Below, in pieces: positions 62,477 to 64,000 of a DNA stretch of 64,000 nucleotides. Source of the stretch: Aeromicrobium sp. Root344. GTDB lineage: Bacteria; Actinomycetota; Actinomycetes; Propionibacteriales; Nocardioidaceae. The stretch spans positions 365,112 through 429,111 of the forward strand of contig NZ_LMDH01000001.1 in NCBI RefSeq assembly GCF_001425755.1, read 5' to 3'. The notes beneath the pieces were generated by a model. That model was not told where the DNA came from. It made no database searches and worked only from the letters and a program-made list of their open reading frames with translations. The position numbers and the translations under genes are program-made. The number at the start of each line of letters is the position of its first letter. Positions within the stretch are counted from its first letter, which is position 1.

Positions 62477-63862
62477 GTGCCCCAGACTCCCGACCGGCCC
62501 GACGGACCGGACCAGGCCGGCTCGCCCGGCAAGGGCGAGCCCAAGGGCCGACCGCTGACCGGCAGCGCGTTCCTGCGCACGGCCCGCCTCGCCTCGCTTC
62601 CGGTCGGCTTCGCCGGGCGTACGACGTTGGGCTTCGGCAAGCGCATGGTCGGAGCACCTGCGAACGTCGTGCTCAACGAGGTGCAACGCCGTACGGCCGA
62701 CCAGATCTTCTCCGTGCTCGGCCAGCTCAAGGGCGGCGCGATGAAGTTCGGCCAGGCCATGAGCATCTTCGAGGCCGCGCTGCCCGAGGAGTTCATCGGG
62801 CCCTATCGCGAGACGCTCGTCAAGCTGCAGGACTCGGCCCCGCCCATGCCGCCGGACACGGTGCACCGGGTCTTGGCCGAAGAGTTCGGCGCCGACTGGC
62901 GGCAGCAGTTCACCTCGTTCGACGACAAGCCCGCCGCCTCGGCCTCGATCGGCCAGGTGCACCGCGCGGTGTGGGCCGACGGCCGCGACGTCGCGGTCAA
63001 GCTGCAGTATCCCGGCGCCGCCAAGGCGCTGACCGCCGACTTCAAGCAGATCGCCCGGCTGGCGCGACTGTTCGGGACGCTGGCGCCGGGACTCGACGTC
63101 AAGCCGTTGGTCCAAGAGCTGCAGGACCGGGTCGCCGAGGAGCTCGACTACAACCTGGAGGCCGGGGCACAGAGCATGTTCGCCGCGGAGTTCGAGGGTG
63201 ATCCGGAGATCGTCGTCCCGGACGTCCTGGCCTACACCGAGCACGCCCTCGTCTCGACCTGGCTCGACAGCGACCACTCGTTGGCGCAGGTCATCACCGA
63301 GGGCACGCAGGAGGAGCGGGACCGATACGGCGAGGCGTACGTGAGGTTCCTGTTCGCCGGCCCGATGCGCACCGGGATGCTGCACGCCGACCCGCACCCC
63401 GGCAACTTCCGCGTCATGCCCGACGGCCGACTCGGCGTCGTCGACTACGGCGCCGTCGCGCGCCTCCCGGACGGGCTTCCGGAGCCGGTGGGCCGGCTGC
63501 TCCGCCATGCGGTCGCCGGTGACTACGACCTGGTGCTCGAAGGGCTGCGCGACGAAGGGTTCGTCAAGCAGACCACCGACCTGGATGCCGACACGATCGC
63601 CCGCTACATCGGCCCGTTCGTCGAGCCGGCGAGCGTCGAGCGGTTCACGTTCAGCCGCGAGTGGATGCGCGCGCAGACCTTGCGGGTCAGCGCTTTGACG
63701 TCGGAGGGCATGGGCACCGCGATGAAGATCAATCTGCCGCCGCAATATCTGCTGATCCACCGCGTGTGGATCGGCGGCATCGGCGTGCTCAGCCAGCTCG
63801 GCGCCACGGCCCCCTTCCGCGCGATCCTCGAAGAATCACTACCCGGATTCGCTGACGCCTAG
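62477..63862 (+). CDS. ABC1/AarF/UbiB-family kinase-like protein
   Basis: Starts at GTG 62477, giving 461 residues. ABC1 features are present: the KxGQ motif GGAMKFGQAMS (about 80-90), the Ala-rich loop PAASASIGQVH (about 153-163), VAVKLQYPG with the Lys, LHADPHPGN and VDYGA in place of the canonical DFG. Members have ATPase activity linked to lipid or quinone metabolism. Its stop overlaps that of the convergent helicase gene by 4 bp. Confidence 0.9.
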   Translation: MPQTPDRPDGPDQAGSPGKGEPKGRPLTGSAFLRTARLASLPVGFAGRTTLGFGKRMVGAPANVVLNEVQRRTADQIFSVLGQLKGGAMKFGQAMSIFEAALPEEFIGPYRETLVKLQDSAPPMPPDTVHRVLAEEFGADWRQQFTSFDDKPAASASIGQVHRAVWADGRDVAVKLQYPGAAKALTADFKQIARLARLFGTLAPGLDVKPLVQELQDRVAEELDYNLEAGAQSMFAAEFEGDPEIVVPDVLAYTEHALVSTWLDSDHSLAQVITEGTQEERDRYGEAYVRFLFAGPMRTGMLHADPHPGNFRVMPDGRLGVVDYGAVARLPDGLPEPVGRLLRHAVAGDYDLVLEGLRDEGFVKQTTDLDADTIARYIGPFVEPASVERFTFSREWMRAQTLRVSALTSEGMGTAMKINLPPQYLLIHRVWIGGIGVLSQLGATAPFRAILEESLPGFADA

Positions 63863-64000
63863 CGATCCCGGATCAGCTCGAGGACGGAGTCGGCGTACTT
63901 CTCGAGCTTGGCCGGACCGATGCCGGGCACCTTGGCCAGCGCGTCGGGATCGGCGGGCTTGACCTCCGCGATCGACTGCAGCGTCGCGTCGGTGAAGATC
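63859..64000 (-). CDS. UvrD-type helicase, C-terminal HRDC part
   Basis: About 46 residues before the stop are visible on the minus strand: IFTDATLQSIAEVKP, then LAKVPGIGPAKLEKYADSVL. This is the end of an HRDC domain, as in actinobacterial UvrD2. The rest runs off the right edge. The identification rests on the HRDC tail and the conserved neighbourhood. Confidence 0.75.
   Translation of the reverse strand, partial: IFTDATLQSIAEVKPADPDALAKVPGIGPAKLEKYADSVLELIRDR

Noticed and set aside
62168-63760. A 530-codon minus-strand frame opposite the ABC1 gene
   Set aside because: It is a third-position-GC shadow of the plus-strand kinase-like gene, without family motifs.

Overview
The window is high-GC actinobacterial DNA. 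The right-hand core (tRNA-fMet, UPF0182 membrane protein, PPA1309-type protein, PDZ/Lon-type protease, MoaE, zincin, NUDIX, SprT-like protein, DUF5679 zinc ribbon, TOMM-type protein, ABC1 kinase, UvrD/HRDC helicase) is a gene order I associate with Propionibacteriales (Nocardioides/Aeromicrobium type). That placement is inference from gene content.

Region 1 (1-13.6 kb) is a chromosomal acyl-CoA catabolism cluster: acyl-CoA ligase, aldehyde dehydrogenase, a flavin reductase fused to an IclR-like effector domain, a crotonyl-CoA carboxylase/reductase-like enzyme, MFS transporter, enoyl-CoA hydratase, PucR regulator, thiolase, two MaoC hydratases, hotdog thioesterase, TetR regulator, SDR reductase and a nitronate-monooxygenase-like enzyme with a 43-residue leader ORF. 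Three sites centred on AGCGCT look like TetR operators, and two other matching palindromes sit upstream of the flavin reductase gene and between the first MaoC and thioesterase genes. A class II deacetylase and an HxlR/NmrA redox pair follow (13.9-16.4 kb).

Region 2 (16494-53343) is an integrated element of about 36.8 kb in the 3' end of the initiator tRNA gene, bounded by a perfect 23-bp direct repeat. A tyrosine recombinase lies at the left end and a large serine recombinase at the right end. Degenerate copies of the att sequence at 15104-15125 and 28909-28932 suggest repeated accretion at one site. Left cargo: ABC transporter with a small secreted protein, an I36-type inhibitor, an ECF sigma factor with its partner, and a cassette of a YegP-like protein, a 51-residue protein, a three-helix membrane protein and a nucleoside phosphorylase/methyltransferase fusion. 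An IS3-family element with a frameshifted orfA sits in the middle. Next come a GIY-YIG protein and an unusually long minus-strand type I restriction operon: hsdM, hsdS, HEPN/TIGR02391, hsdR, SprT-like protease, PD-(D/E)XK protein, DUF5677 protein and a second GIY-YIG protein with an McrA-like head, ending in a gene fragment. Most of its genes overlap by 4-14 bp. To the right are a short gene behind a palindrome-bearing promoter, small membrane-protein genes, a transfer module (TraD-like ATPase, replication-relaxation protein, DNA methyltransferase), and an XRE repressor/ImmA peptidase/serine recombinase operon. The same operator sequence lies upstream of the repressor and of the transfer operon, which suggests ICEBs1-like switching. 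I see no relaxase or complete type IV secretion apparatus, so the element is more likely mobilizable than self-transmissible.

The most interesting candidates are the extended restriction operon with its coupled PD-(D/E)XK/DUF5677 pair, the phosphorylase/methyltransferase fusion with its membrane partner, and the stacked att sites carrying two classes of recombinase.
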